From the NCBI GenBank assembly GCA_023055425.1, contig JALGPY010000004.1, positions 112,447,504 through 112,511,503 on the forward strand: a stretch of 64,000 nt of DNA. Direction: 5' to 3'. The notes beneath the pieces were generated by a model. It was not told where the DNA came from, ran no database searches, and worked only from the letters and a program-made list of their open reading frames with translations. Every line of letters begins with the position of its first letter. Positions within the stretch are counted from its first letter, which is position 1. The translations under genes and the position numbers were made by a program. Shown one piece after another: positions 48,270 through 60,744 of the stretch. The DNA is from Linanthus parryae (Eukaryota > Streptophyta > Magnoliopsida > Ericales > Polemoniaceae).

Positions 48270-48905
48270 ATAACTACTCAAGCAAAAATTTGTGCTTCTA
48301 GTTCAAATGACTATTGGTGCTCAATGACTACTACTGCCTCTGTGGATAGACATGAATGTTATTCTTCAGATATGCAGATTTGGGGAGGGCACTGTTGCTT
48401 ACAGAAAGTTTCAATTCACACTTCTTATCACAAGTCAAGGAACACTAAGACTCTTGGCTGGCACATTTCTTCTTATGGAAAGATCATTATGGAGCTTAAG
48501 GGCCATACCACTCTCAACTGTCACACTGCTCTCTCCAAACCATTCTTGGAGCAATGCAGTAGTTTAAGTATAAAAACATGAAGCATGTTCGCATCTTCCT
48601 CTCTAATGCTTTTCTTTTCAACTGCATGCAGAAAGAGGACTCTGGAGGCCAGCGACAAGTGTGTTGGTAAATGAGATGTTGAAGATGAAATCTAATTTCT
48701 GCTGCTTTAGTATTGTGCTAAATTCCTAGTCCTACCGTTGGTCGTTTGGTGGATGCTTTGTTAGCCTTTTTCTTTTCTGTTTTGTTGCTTTAGCTTTGCC
48801 AGACTTGTACTCTAGCTGCCTGGGTTGGTTCAGTGTTTTGGGTTTGGTTGTTCTTTGTACAAACCTTGTGCTTAAATGCTAGTTCTTCCTTTTGCCAAAA
48901 AAAGG
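48270..48905 (+). pseudogene. LINE 3' end with A-rich tail
   Basis: Continuation of the LINE after the TRIM insertion, ending in a 3' UTR (TTGTTCTTTGTACAAACC ... TTTTGCCAAAAAAAG) of the kind found at plant LINE 3' ends. Short frames at 48352-48581 may be decayed RNase H but show no firm motif. Confidence 0.65.
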
Positions 48906-49588
48906 ATATGCCTGTCTTCTTTACATGTTCGGTGACATCAAATTACCTGGTGGTCTATACAACATACATAAACGTCATAATCATAATTCATGCTCTTAAA
49001 ATTTGGTAAAAAAACCCTGTCTTACACAGTTCGATCGGGATATGACGAGAGGTTTACTAAGCCCCAACAATATAAAATTATAATTCATTTTTATTAAACT
49101 CCATTTTTCTCTGTTACTGTTAAGGCGCCGACGCCATTGATAAAATATTAAACTGCATTGTTCTTCTCATTTTTTTTTTTACATTTTGTTGTCACGTAGA
49201 TGTAAAGATGGTATTTTACTCAACGTAGCATTCCAAAATATTACTAACCTCGAAGTGGCTAATGGTCCACCAAGAACGCTCTTTGCCCTAGGCGATTGAA
49301 CTTGTCTAAGACCTGCCCAAGAGATGGAGCCTACGACGTCCTAATTTTTGGTATTGAGGCCTTGCGTACGAACGACCCCTCTCAACTCTCATAGTTCAGT
49401 TGTGTTGTGTGTGTGTTTTTCCTCGTGCTTTCATGTTCGTGTGGAGATCATCTGCTTCTCCAATTGCAGATCGGAGACATAGAGCTTCTTGAAGTACTAT
49501 CAGGTTAGGTAAACCCTAACAATACTGATGAGTACAGTTGCCCAATCCCAACAGCAAAGCAAAGAGTTGAAGTGAGAACTAGTAATGC
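48906..49588. other. Intergenic DNA, no gene seen
   Basis: Mixed AT-rich and unique-looking sequence. No Copia-2 continuation is found here, so the LINE does not simply sit inside a complete Copia-2. Confidence 0.45.
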
Positions 49589-50083
49589 ACACGGATCGGA
49601 ACGGTCCGGATTGAGGTTGAGTTAATCCGATATGCCGGTTCACGGATTGAAACGGATCGGATCCCATCGGATCCACGGTTTCGCGGATCAGACCGGATTA
49701 ATCCGAGGATCGCAAATATTTCAAAATATTTTCGAATATGTTCAACTAACAAAGTAAACACTAACATACAATTATCATTTAGTAAAGTTAACTTAGGAAA
49801 TATCTTCCTCTTTATGTCATCAAAAATCAAAATTACTCAACACAACATTGATAAGTAATGACATTACTAAGTTATATTTAGCATTAGAACAACCATATTG
49901 ATGAAATTAGTTAAAATAACATAATTATAAGTATAAACGGATCGAACAAATTGACGGATCGGATCGGATTTATATCTTTTGATCCTAGTCCGATCCATTA
50001 AGGATCGGTCCGTACCCAATCCGTCACGGATCGGACAGATTTGCAGATCGGTGCAGATTGACGGATACTTGTGCACCCCTAGT
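49589..50083. mobile_element. MITE with GGATCGGA-rich arms
   Basis: Left end GTAATGCACACGGATCGGAA and right end TACTTGTGCACCCCTAG are imperfectly inverted; both arms are rich in ATCGGATC/GGATCGG units. It abuts the satellite at 50084. Exact target duplication not found. Confidence 0.6.
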
Positions 50084-50084
50084 A

Positions 50085-50935
50085 TAAGTCACATTTGTGT
50101 TGGATATTGCTTGTAGGTCACCTCTTCAAGCAGCAGTAATTCTGCTGCGTAAATTGTCATTTTAACATAAATTCGATCTTTGATAATTAGGGATTCTCTG
50201 AACTATCCCATCAATTGTCTAGCTGTATACCTTTGCTAAATAGCGTATCCGGTCGTCTAACGATCTATAGATGTTCCTAAAAGAGTCCCGCATTGGTCAA
50301 TCTATAAATGTTTTGTAAGTAAATATTAATGATAATGTTTAACACTGATCACACCCACTATTGGTGTATGGCATTTACATTTCCATGCAGACGTTGTTGC
50401 CCCTCAATTAGGGGAATGTTATCCTTCTTGGATGACTAGAACTTTTTGCGTAGGTTATCCTTCTTGGATGACTAGAACTTTTTGCGTAGGTTTTGTGTAG
50501 TTTAATGACCTTATACTATGCTTCTTGGGTGACTAGAATTTTTCGCATAGCTTTTATGTAGCTTAATATAAACTATACTATGTACAAGTCACCTTTGTGC
50601 TGAACATTGCTTGTAGGTCACCACTTCAAGCAGCAGTGATTGTGCGGCTTGAATTTTCATTTAACATAAATTTGATCTTTGATATTTGTAATTTTCTGAA
50701 CTATCCCATCAGTTTGTCTAGCTGTATATTTTTTCTAAATAGCGTCTCTGGGCGTTTCACGAACTATAGATGTTCCTAAAAGAGTTCCGTATTGGTCAAC
50801 CTATAAATGCTTTGTAAGTAAATATCAATGATATTTTTATCCTTCCTGGATGACAAATCTTTTTTGGATACATTTTGTGTAGTTTAGTGACCAATACTTT
50901 GTTAGCACACCCACTAATTGGTCTATGCTGTAGTG
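50085..50935 (+). repeat. ~460-bp tandem repeat, second array (~1.8 units)
   Basis: Same marker phrases and orientation as 26008-28060. It is followed by the same flank (GGTGTTCACGGTC, CACCAATGAAGTCCACACC), so the two arrays and their right flanks are paralogous. An internal 50-bp duplication of TTATCCTTCTTGGATGACTA is seen at 50408-50510. Confidence 0.83.
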
Positions 50936-51186
50936 GTGTTCACGGTCCGGTTCGGTTGGTTTGGGACCACCAATGAAGTCCACACCGGTATGCGCCGGTT
51001 TAATTCTGTTAGTACCTATGGTTTTTTAGACTATAACCTGCAACTTGATTGTATTAAAAAAAAAAAACTAGACTTTAAAGTGATTTTTAATTCTCAATTC
51101 AATGAAAAATAACTATTAAGATCTTTTAGATCTGCGAGTTCACGCAATTTATAAACTCTGATTGTGACAAAAATTAGAACAATACC

Positions 51187-51764
51187 AGCCTCTTTGGATA
51201 AGAAGAGATTCTGAATCTTCTGGAACCAACAGTAGTTTGGAATATGTGCATGGGCACTCATATGCTGCAATAACAGAGCAAAAGGCTTTTGATGTTGTTC
51301 TACCCAGACACGATGCTACTAAACATTCCTCTGATGATGGAGGTTGCTCTTATTCAACAATTCTTACTCCTCATGACTTCGTTACTACTCTAAATCCAAA
51401 CAAGCAGCCATCTGGTTATGGCTCAAGGGCTTCTTATGATGAAGAGATGGAGATCCTGTGCAGCTTTGGGGGGAAAATATCGCCACGGCCATGCGACGGG
51501 AAGCTGATATATGTTGGAGGACAAACACAGATTGTTTTCTTGAACAAGATCTTGAATTTTAGCGATCTACAAAAGAAAACCTCTACAATTTGCAATCAAA
51601 TTCACAAAATCAAGTATCAGCTCCCCGGAGAGGATCTTGTGCAATCAAAAGATTCTGTGTGTTCGGAGGAGGATGTTCAAATTATGATTCAGGAGTATGA
51701 TTATTCGAAAGGAGTTTCTGAGATTTTATGGATATTTCTGATAGCTCCAATTGGAATTCATTGA
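51187..51764 (+). pseudogene. Fourth PB1 copy (plus strand, partial)
   Basis: Open frame: IRRDSESSGTNSSLEYVHGH then SYAAITEQKAFDVVLPRHD, then PB1 with MEILCSFGGKISPRPCDGKL, YVGGQTQIVFL, DLQKKTSTICN and KIKYQLPGEDL, then a degraded OPCA (VQSKDSVCSEEDVQIMIQEY), ending LIAPIGIH. No upstream ATG exon is found, and the QPKKAEYK part and the second PB1 are absent. The OPCA stretch DLDALIS has become DLVQSKD, which should harm PB1 pairing. It lies in opposite orientation to the other PB1 genes, downstream of the shorter satellite array. Confidence 0.6.
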
Positions 51765-51879
51765 TATTGGGTCAATTTTCCTGTCTTCTCATTGACTATT
51801 CACACTAATAAATAGTAATTACAAAATACCCTAATTACACAGCTAGTCCTCTATTTGGTACCAATATACAAAATCGTCC

Positions 51880-52370
51880 TATTACTCCCCCGCAGTCGAA
51901 ACTGTAGGCTCGCCAACACTGAGACTGGAACGAAAGCGCTGGAACAAAGGCCGAGGGAGACCCTTGGTGAAGATGTCGGCATACTGATAATCAGCAGGAA
52001 TGTGCAACACGCGAAGTTGACCCAAACGAACCTTCTCACGAACGAAGTGTAGATCAATCTCAACATGTTTAGTGCGCTGATGCTGAACAGGATTACTAGA
52101 GAGATAGACAGCGCTCACATTGTCACAATACACCACAGTGGCACGAGGTGGGGTGACACGAAGCTGAAGTAAAAAATTCCGGACCCAGCATAGTTCGGAG
52201 ACAACATTAGCAACACCACGATACTCAGCCTCAACACTTGAGCGAGAGACAGTTGCCTGGCGCTTTGACGACCAACTGAGGAGATTGTCTCCATAGAAGA
52301 CACAGTAACCAGAAGTAGAGCGGTGTGCACAAGAGATTCCGGCGAGGAGACCTCCGTGTACACCGTATGT
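51880..52370 (-). pseudogene. Copia RNase H fragment
   Basis: RSTSGYCVFYGDNLLSW, SSVEAEYRGVANVVSEL, VVYCDNVSAVYLSSNPVQHQ, KHVEIDLHFVREKV and YADIFTKGLPRPLFQRF are readable on the minus strand, some across frame changes. The C-terminal VGEPTVSTAG is followed by a purine tract GCGGGGGAGTAATAGG, but only a short, uncertain LTR piece is seen to the left. At about 52370 homology stops. Closely related to 38100-38374. Confidence 0.75.
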
Positions 52371-53683
52371 AGAGGATCAGAGATCGCACAGGAAGAGTGG
52401 GGTTGTGTGTAGGGAGAGAGTAAGGCAGTAGTAATGTCTGAGAGAGAGACAGAGGTTTGGCAGAGCTTCCGCGTATGGCAAGTGTGTTCTCCTTTGTATG
52501 GAAAGGTTAACGTCCTATATATAGCAGGGAACGCGACCGTTGTAGTGTGGTTAATGCGCCCATTGATGGCGGCTTAATTAGCTTAACCATAACGGCACGT
52601 TCGTCCGAGTATATAGGGACCGTTACAGCACGTCGTTCGCGAATACCGGAACCGTTACGAGGTTGACCGGGTTTGACCGGATTGACCGGTTTTATGGAGC
52701 TCGTGCCATAAATCTCTCAAAGCAGTTACTAAAGGTCGCGTGCGGGCTTGGCTCGCACGCGACAGGGCTTACTCTAGCCTCCAAACCACTAAGTCCCTAC
52801 AAGTCCCGTGCAGTGGTATGCGAGGGCTCTGTCTCGCAGCCCCCACATGGATCAGCTCGGCTGGTGATCCAGTGTGTATGGAGCACAATATGGTGTGCTG
52901 GATGGTTGCCACGTGGCCAAGATCTGTCAGCTCAGAAAGCACTATCTACATTAGCCCCCTTTCTGCGCGTGAAGACTCATAGCTGTATAGACTTCCATGC
53001 GCGGAAACCAACGTACACGTCGCCGCCACGCACCAATTCAAATACGGGTAAGTTCAGCCCCCGTGCGTGCCATTATGACCTAAAACCCCTAGAGTCGTGC
53101 CGTCTGGCCTTTAGGGTTTTAGGCGTGACGTCAGCTTGTCCTGTGATTGCGCGATTCGACGGTGACGGTTGCGATTCGACTACTGAAAGGACGCAACCTT
53201 TCATTGTTTTTTTGATAAATACTTTGTATCCTCCATTGTTGCAAAGCATCACTTCTTTCTCTTAAAGTGAATGGTACCCGGAGATCTTCGAGAGCAGATT
53301 CAGATAATCAATCACCAGTTCAGAACTGCAAATCGCCTTCTCCAACTGTGCATATCCAAGCAGGCTTCGCGGAAACAAGGTTGGCCTTGTTCAATTCGAT
53401 TTAAAATACCAGTGTATGCCTTGAACTGCGTTGAATCTGTAAACCCATAACATATACTCTGTTGAAACTTGTGAAAAAGCTTCAAGCTTTGAACCCAATT
53501 GCGGCTTAATCCTTCAATAATAAGGACCTTGGATAGGGTTTTGAAATCCCTGATAATGCAACCCTCTAATTTCTGAAATCGATACCAGAAACTATAGATC
53601 TTTCTTTCCATAGATCATGAATCTCGGAATTCAAACTGAAGTGTAGCATATTTCTCCCCCCTTTTTCTTGCTCTTCCGCAGGA
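52371..53683. other. Unassigned region upstream of the PMD gene
   Basis: Contains TATA-like sequences (CCTATATATAGC at 52520; GATAAATAC at 53216) and a pyrimidine tract with an AG acceptor (TTCTTGCTCTTCCGCAG) at 53660-53681. The acceptor hints at an untranslated 5' exon for the PMD gene. The 3' LTR of the Tat-like element should lie here or further left but could not be delimited. Confidence 0.4.
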
Positions 53684-56600
53684 GTGGCCAAGACAAAAGG
53701 AACCAGACCCACCAAGGAGGACGAAGAGATACCCGATCTTCCGCAGGCTTTGTGGCGAAATGCCCCCTATCTAGGTGGCAAAGATTTTTACCATGCGAGG
53801 GTTAAGGCGAAGAAAATGCCTGCTCCTGTCCCAAACGAGAGATTGCTAACACTGACCCCCCCCGGTTAACTTAGCCTTGCTCGAGTTAATTGGCTCCGAG
53901 GATGTGGTTCGATTGGGAATCGAAAATGGGTACTTCCCCTACGCTGCGATTTCTACTCAAGCTTTTGTCCAGAAATTGGACTACATGGATGAATGGATTG
54001 ACCACGTGTTGACCAATCATGCTGCAACTCTTGATGAAGCCGGCGTATACTTCGCTGTTCGTGCTATGAAGGGTGCTGCCGTGAAGCTGGATCAGTCCAG
54101 GCTTCTATACCTTCTTTCCCGTTACTCGCCTGCGACTCACACATTCCACTTTGCTGAGTTCGAGGCTGCCCCCACACTCGAGGACGTGCATATGTTGTAC
54201 GATCTTTCCCCCATGGGTGAAGTGGACCCTTTGAGTCCTTTGAGGACGGCTGCGGAGATTGCTTTATACACGCAGATGGAGGAATGCCTAGCAGAGGTGA
54301 AGAAAATCTCCACCCGGTGGACCACTACCAAGGCCCTTCCAAACTGGCAGTTGGTTGATACGTCTGCGAAGAACACCTGGAACAAATGGTTGCAGTACTT
54401 ATTTCGAGACTATGCGAACAGCAACATCACTAAGAAGCTTCTGAGTGAGAACCCAGAGGCCGAGAATTATGTGGAGGGTAAAGGCTATCACTTGACCCTT
54501 TGTGCTTTCCTCTGTGCATGGTTGTCAAGGTACTTAATTGACGGTCACCCACATGATGGGGTCTTTTACCACGTTCTGCCGCTTGCTGTGAGGCTCGCTC
54601 TCGGCCAGAGAGTCGCACTCGGACCCTTAGTCTTGGGCACGCTGTACTATAGGCTTGATCAGCTGGTTCTGGCCATGAAGGAGTCGCGTGGCCGCCTCGA
54701 TATACTGACTTTTGTCAACATTTCTTTCCTGACGATGTGGGTTTTCGAGCGATGGCCATCCTATGCTCCAACTGCTCTTAAACCCGACAAGTGGTGTCCC
54801 CCAGGCGAGACGGAGGAGCGTAACAGTGGTAGGGCTGCGAGGTGGTTCAGAGCGAACAATACCAAATGCGCTTGGAGCTTGATATGCGATAAACGGAAAG
54901 AGTTTACTGCCAGGCCCTATGCCACACGCATTGAGAACGTGCGATGGTTTCCAAAGCTGTACCCCTCTAAGGGTGTTGTCTTCACAGAAGAGCTTCTCTT
55001 CGAAGGGGGATCACATTTCCACGAGCGCTATCGCGAGTTCTTTTGCTGGTGTCTGCGAGGTTCCCTTCCTGCCCTCGCAGAGCATATTCGGGAGCTTGCA
55101 CAAAGGTATGAGAGGATTACCGTGGATGTTGACCCCACTCGAGTTTCTCCCCAGTTCGGCTTTGATGCAGTGGCACCATCAATCTGGCCCCAGTCCATTA
55201 TCAGAGGTTGCTATAAGCGCTTGCTAACAAAGGAGTGCAAGACAGTCTTCATGAACAATCTTCCCTTTGAGCAGCCTGCAGGTACCCGCGAGGGTGGTTG
55301 TTCCCAGAACTGGCTCGCATATTGGGTCGCTCAGCAAACGAGGATTGAGACGCAGTCGGCTGCTCAGCCAAGTAGAGCTCCCTTGATCAAGAGAAATTCT
55401 TTTCCGTTTCGCCCCAATTGCAGTCTGAGCGAGTCTGAGTATGGTTGCTACTCATTGTTGGATCATGAGAACCATTTGTGCCCTGACGTCATTCTGAAGG
55501 AAAAGATCGCCGCAGTTAAGAAGGGCGACACGCATGTCGTCAAATATAGCGAGGCATTTGCTAAGGTAAGCAATTTTTCCGCGTGCGTTAAGCTTCTTGA
55601 TTTCCACATGTTGATGCCCTTATTCTGTATTTGTTTGCTGCAGTGTCATGTGCGGAGATTCGCATCTGGTGATCGTTCCAAATCATTGGTTAACACCATT
55701 GTTGCCACCAGAGGGCAAAAACAGTCGTTCCTGCTAGCATGGAGGATGGACCCTGAGGTCGAAACCAGGATTCGCGCAGTCATGAACGCTTTTGCTGACT
55801 CGCTGATAGACAATGCTCCGGCCTTGTCTCCTCCCAGAGATGATCCGTCCCCTCCAGCGACTGCGGCACCGAGATCGAAGAGACCCAGGAAAAAGGGAAT
55901 TACAATTTCTTCCCCCAGAAGTGCTCCGACTTCTCCTCCGGCGAGGTCCCTTTCTACCAAGGATAAAGGCAAAGGTCGCATGCCCAGCAAAGTGCGGAAA
56001 GAGCTCGTAGTTGAGACTTTCGTTCCATTCAACCAGGAGGAAGAAGGAGAGAGGCAGGAGCCCAGAGAAAGTGATGAAGAAGAAGAAGAAAGAACAGTGG
56101 TGATGCATGAGGAAGAATCAGGAGGTATCTCCGTCGCGTTTCCTTCCTCATTATCGTAATTCTTTTGCAATTCTTTCTTAAACCAATCATTTCTCCGCAG
56201 ATGATGATGATGATGAGCTCATCGGTGGCCTTTTGGCCAAGAGACAAAAGAGAGATACCCATTCTGGCATTCCAGACGATCCCATAAGCGAGGACGTTCT
56301 TGCTGAGTCCAGGAAGACAGCCGCGGAAGCTGCTGAAAGAAGAAGGAAGCGGGAAGAGGAGGAGCTCGAGCGTGTGAGACAGCGGAGCCTCGAAGAGCAG
56401 CATGTTGACGACTTAGTGCGTCCAGTTGACGAGGAAGATGTGCTTCCCGAAGTAGTGACCCCTCAGGCGGAGGAGGAGGATGCGGTTCCAGAAGAGGATG
56501 CAACAGCCCTGGAGCAAGCCCAAGCAGACTTTGAAGAAATCGCAGGCGGCGATAAAGGTGAGATCTTCAATCTCGCAGTAACTTATAGAGATGTTATTGT

Positions 56601-57984
56601 GGGTGCGTTAAAGCATGGTGTGTCAAAGGATGACATTCGCCGTTGGCTAGTAGGCAAGTGCGGAGAACCTTCAGGTAATCATTTGAGCGATATGCATGTA
56701 CTAGATCTGAGCAACTTGAAACAGAATCATGACTGGTTTCTTCGCATCCCAGGTCACGCTCCTTTTAAAGACTTGCTTAATGAGGACACACTAATAGGAC
56801 ATGGTTCCACGTCTTTAGTGTATGACGAAGATACATCAATCCCACCTTCGCGTGGAGGTGCTTGCTCTTAGCTTTAGCAAAGATAGTAAAATAACATTCA
56901 GTGCGAGTTACCTCATACCATCACATTTTGTGTCGCAGGCAATGCTGAGGAATCCGTGCTGTTGCAGAGAAGTCAGCCTTCTGCGTCCTACATTCCGATT
57001 CCGAGCCCCCATACCGAGAAGCCCGTCGCAACTACTGAACACGCAGGTGAGCCTCTCGAGGACATCATCGAACTTTCCGATGATGCTGAAGCAGATACTG
57101 TGCTAATGGATGAAGATGCCCATACTGGCGCTGAGGAAGTAAGGACAAGTGCTGCTGATGTTTCCGCATCTGAGAGTGTCCCTCGCCAAGCAACCCCGGC
57201 TGTCGCTTCGCCTCCGGCGGTGACTGAGTCGGCGGCACCTATTCCTGCGTGGAGCTTTTGGGGCTCGCAGGTTGGGAATGCAGTCGCAGCTGGTGCGGCC
57301 TATACTCTTCCTCCCGGCTACGAGGGGTTAGAGCTCGCAGCTGACAGAAGAGCTATGGAGCGGGGACAGTCTTCGACCACTCCGGCAGCGCGCATCCCTT
57401 CTCTTCGTGAGATTCTGGAAGGAACTGGTAAGTATAGATTTACTGTTTGCATCTCGCATTATTCACTTGCGAGTTTGACATCATAACTTATCTTTGACAT
57501 TGCTTTAGGTTTGAAGCAAACTGATGTGGACTGGGTGGTTCGGATGCGCCTTACCTACCCCCATTCATTTGTGAGAGCTCTGGAGATAGGGCCCTTCGAC
57601 AGGAGGCTGTTTCTTACTGAAGCCATTTGGATTTTGGAGTAGCTGTCTGCGGCTACGCCTGCGACCATTTCTGTCCAGAGTGCTGAATTGCTATGTGGCA
57701 TGTGCCAAAATCTCCTGACCAAAGTTCAAGGCAGGCTGGGATTCAGATTTCTTATGAAAAGAGTTACTCTGATTCGCGCAGCCGTAACTTTGAAGCTCGG
57801 CCACCAGAACCTCGCAGCCGAGAAGCAGAAGGTGGAGCAGCAAAAGCAAAAGGTTGACGAAGCCCCGAAGCTCTATCATGAAATGAATGCCAGGTGCGAG
57901 CAACAGAAACAAGAAGTGGAGCAGGTAGAGAAGCTGAGCCATCAGTTCGCGCCCCATGACTCCTTGATCAAGAATTTGCTTTGA
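53684..57984 (+). pseudogene. Plant mobile domain (PMD) gene, five exons, antisense in a Tat-like element
   Basis: Exon model: 53684-55565, 55644-56124, 56201-56557, 56939-57427, 57509-57984, with GT-AG ends and frames that join. The start is GTGGCCAAGACAAAAGG, likely a mutated ATG (MAKTKG). PMD core: SRYSPATHTFHFAEFEAAPT, LEDVHMLYDLSPMGEVDP, RVSPQFGFDAVAP, and NWLAYWVAQQTR. The second and third exons are charged, with a DDDDEL stretch at the join. The last exon has a Lys/Gln/Glu coiled coil (LAAEKQKVEQQKQKV). Two lesions: an extra C in a C8 run (53856-53863) shifts the frame, and a TAG stands at 57640. PMD proteins occur in MULE/Gypsy elements and in host genes for silencing (MAIL1 type). 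Here the gene lies antisense to, and downstream of, the Tat-like pol. Confidence 0.75.
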
Positions 57985-59289
57985 CTTTTTTTTTTTTGAA
58001 TTTTGAAAAATAGCAAGGGAATTAGCTGAAACATTAATGTAATGTTTAAAAACATTAATGTAATGTTGCTAGGGTTTCTCCCCCCTTTTTTTTTAACAAA
58101 AAGAATCAACTTGCCCGTTTTGCCCTTTCCGGGATTTGATAGGATATCCCTGTGCATATCCAATTATGACATCAGCAATTGATACTCTGCTTGATTTTCG
58201 CGCTAATTTCTCGGAAGATAAGCATGCTTTCCTTGGGAAGTCCATCCGAATCATGACCATCCGTCATTAATTAGGATACGCAACTGAATTGTCGTAGCCT
58301 TTAGTAGGGTAATTGATCGTTACCGCTTTTCAAGGCGTAAGTGATTGACCTTACCCTCTTTTCGAATTCTGCTGACTCATCTTTGGCAACTGAAGAGTCT
58401 CCACAGGGTCTATATAAACCCTGTCTTTGCCATTTGGGTTCTCCATCCCCAAAAATGTACTTTGCCGTGAGTCCTTACGACTGCTGGCTTCAACGCTTGT
58501 TTTTCGTTGATTCATGGCAACTTCAAGTTGTGAATCCTGAGTTTGCGCTTTGTGCTATAGAAACAGTTTCCAAGATCCACTTTATGAGGCTTATTGCTCT
58601 TTATAATCATCATAAAGAAGATGGAGGTGATATCTCACGTGTGTTCGAAGAATTTTCTTCGTGTATCATGCGTGCAGGTCATGTTTCCGGCCGCCTCCCG
58701 GTGAGGTGCAGCGCCGAAGTGACCGTGCTACCGTTTCGTAATGAACGGCGGAATTCTCCTCCAGCATCCCTGGAGGAGAATTTATTGCCCCCACGTTCGT
58801 GAGCTCAGGGTGGCGAACCGCTGCGTTCATCCCCGTCTACAAGGAGCCCTTACCCTTTGGAGCTTCCGCTTGCCTGTTGATCGCCGGAACCGGTGGTTCC
58901 TCTGGCAAATCTCATGGGGTGTTGATTTGACAAGGGCCTTGTCAAATACTGGGATCTTGAACGTATGGCTTCATGTGGCTCTTTGGAGCAAGATCCCACT
59001 TGCGACAGATGTTCGGTCGCAGATCTGTGTATCGCACTGACGGTGTTAGGACCGTTGGGTTCATCCTTTTCAGTCAGGATTCCCGTGGTGTGTCTCTGCT
59101 GGCTTGTCAGCTAATTTTCGAATGTATTGTAAGCCATGTTGGCTGTGTAGTTAGATTTGAGCTTTTTGCTTGTAAGCTGCTATCTAGACAGATAAATTGT
59201 AAGTCTTTTCGACTCATAATGATAAATAGCCTTTTGTATTATCTGTGGTTTTGTTACAACAAAATACAATTTCGCATGCGTTTCGGCGT
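57985..59289. other. Region between PMD gene and minisatellite
   Basis: A TATA box (TCTATATAAACC, ~58410) precedes an ATG at 58455 that opens a ~115-aa frame (YFAVSPYDCWLQRLFFVDSW...) of no known family. It could be a small gene or element leader. No other feature recognised. Confidence 0.35.
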
Positions 59290-60080
59290 ATTTCGCCTTG
59301 CATAATGCTACATACACGTTTCGCATTTGCTATCTGCCATATGAATTCGCAGATGTTTCACTAGATCGTTCGAGATCGTATTTTCGCAGCTGTGCCATCT
59401 TGGCAGATGGGCTTGTGATTAGCTTTCAGATTCACGTGCTACCATATCAGATAGACTTTTGTAGATCACTTAAGATCGTTTTTCACAATATTGCTATCGC
59501 ATTTGTATAATGTTGCGATCACTGCAGATAGGCTTGGAAGATCATTTAAGATCATTTTTCACATGAGTTGCTATCGTAGCAGATAGGCTTTAGTAGATCA
59601 ATTAAGATCATTTTGCATAGGCTGCTATCGTGACAGATAGGCTTAGAGGATCAATTAAGATCGCATTTGCATAGGCTGCTACCGTAACAGATATGCTTAG
59701 ATGATCAATTAAGATCGCATTTGCATAGGCTGCTATCGTAACAGATAGGCTTAGATGATCAATTAAGATCGCATTTCGCATGAGCTGCTATCGTGACAGA
59801 TAGGCTTAGATGATCAATTAAGATCGCATTTCGCATGAGCTGCTATCGTGACAGATAGGCTTAGATGATCAATTAAGATCGCATTTCGCATGAGCTGCTA
59901 TCGCGACAGATAGGCTTAGATGATCAATTAAGATCGCATTTCGCGTGAGCTGCTATCGTGACAGATAGGCTTAGATGATCAATTAAGATCGCATTTCGCA
60001 TGAGCTGCTATCGTGACAGATAGGCTTAGATGATCAATTAAGATCGCATTTCGCATGAGCTGCTATTGCAGCAGATAACC
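59290..60080. repeat. 55-bp minisatellite in Tat-like 3' UTR
   Basis: Unit of 55 bp: GATCAATTAAGATCGCATTT, CGCATGAGCTGCTATCGTGA, CAGATAGGCTTAGAT. GCATTTCGCA recurs at 59826 and 59881. Degenerate units from about 59290 become homogeneous from about 59700 to 60065. It lies between pol (minus) and the antisense PMD gene, the position where Tat/Ogre-type elements are known to carry variable tandem repeats. Confidence 0.88.
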
Positions 60081-60336
60081 CATTGTTAACAGTTATAACC
60101 AACTATTATGAAGCAAAATTGACATCGAGAAATATGAAGTTTCTCATTTGGGAGAATTTTCTTATTATAACGCTCTCATATGGGAGAGATGAGATTACAA
60201 TCCTCTCATATGGGAGAGGAGATTGTGTAAATCGTAGCCATACAAGACATTAAGCGACGTTATAATAAAACGCATGAAATGAGAGAAGTCAGGGATAGTA
60301 CTTCTTAATCCAGCGCATGTTGACTGAACTCGGGGT

Positions 60337-60744
60337 TCAGGTTGTTCCGTGCAACCTTCGTATGCTGCAGTAGCCACTGTCAAAGACTTCTGTGACCTCG
60401 AAGGGTCCTTCCCAATTGGCTGCGAACTTTGGGTGAGTCGCTTCTCGCATACAGTGGTCGGATGCGCGGAGGACCAAGTCTCCAACTGCGAAATCTCTTC
60501 GCTGGACTGTCTTATTGTAAGCGCGAGCGATCCTTTCTTGATACCGCTTGTTGGTCCTTTTGGCTTGTTCTCGATTTTCCTCCAGCAAGACTAAGTCATG
60601 ATCACGTTGATTTTCGTAGAGTGCGTGGAAGCCTAGCCTTGCCGAATTAACTCTCACCTCCGCGGGTACCACTGCTTCGGCCCCATAACATAGTAGGTAG
60701 GTGAGGCCCCCGTGGGTGTCCTTGGAGAAGTTCGGTAGGCCCAC
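60337..60744 (-). pseudogene. Tat-like integrase C-terminal part (frameshifted)
   Basis: GAEAVVPAEVRVNSARLGFH, then NKRYQERIARAYNKTVQRRD, FAVGDLVLRASD and PKFAANWEGPFEVTEV. This is the chromo/SH3-like C-terminal part after the integrase core. It is in another frame from 60654-61250; the shift lies near TGASPTY (60690-60700). Confidence 0.8.

Noticed and set aside
52371..53683. Tat-like 3' LTR
   Set aside because: Expected here, but no TG...CA ends or second LTR copy could be identified inside the window.
54137..56170. Minus-strand ORFs of 80-174 aa
   Set aside because: Shadows of the PMD coding region; Leu/Ser-rich with no motif.
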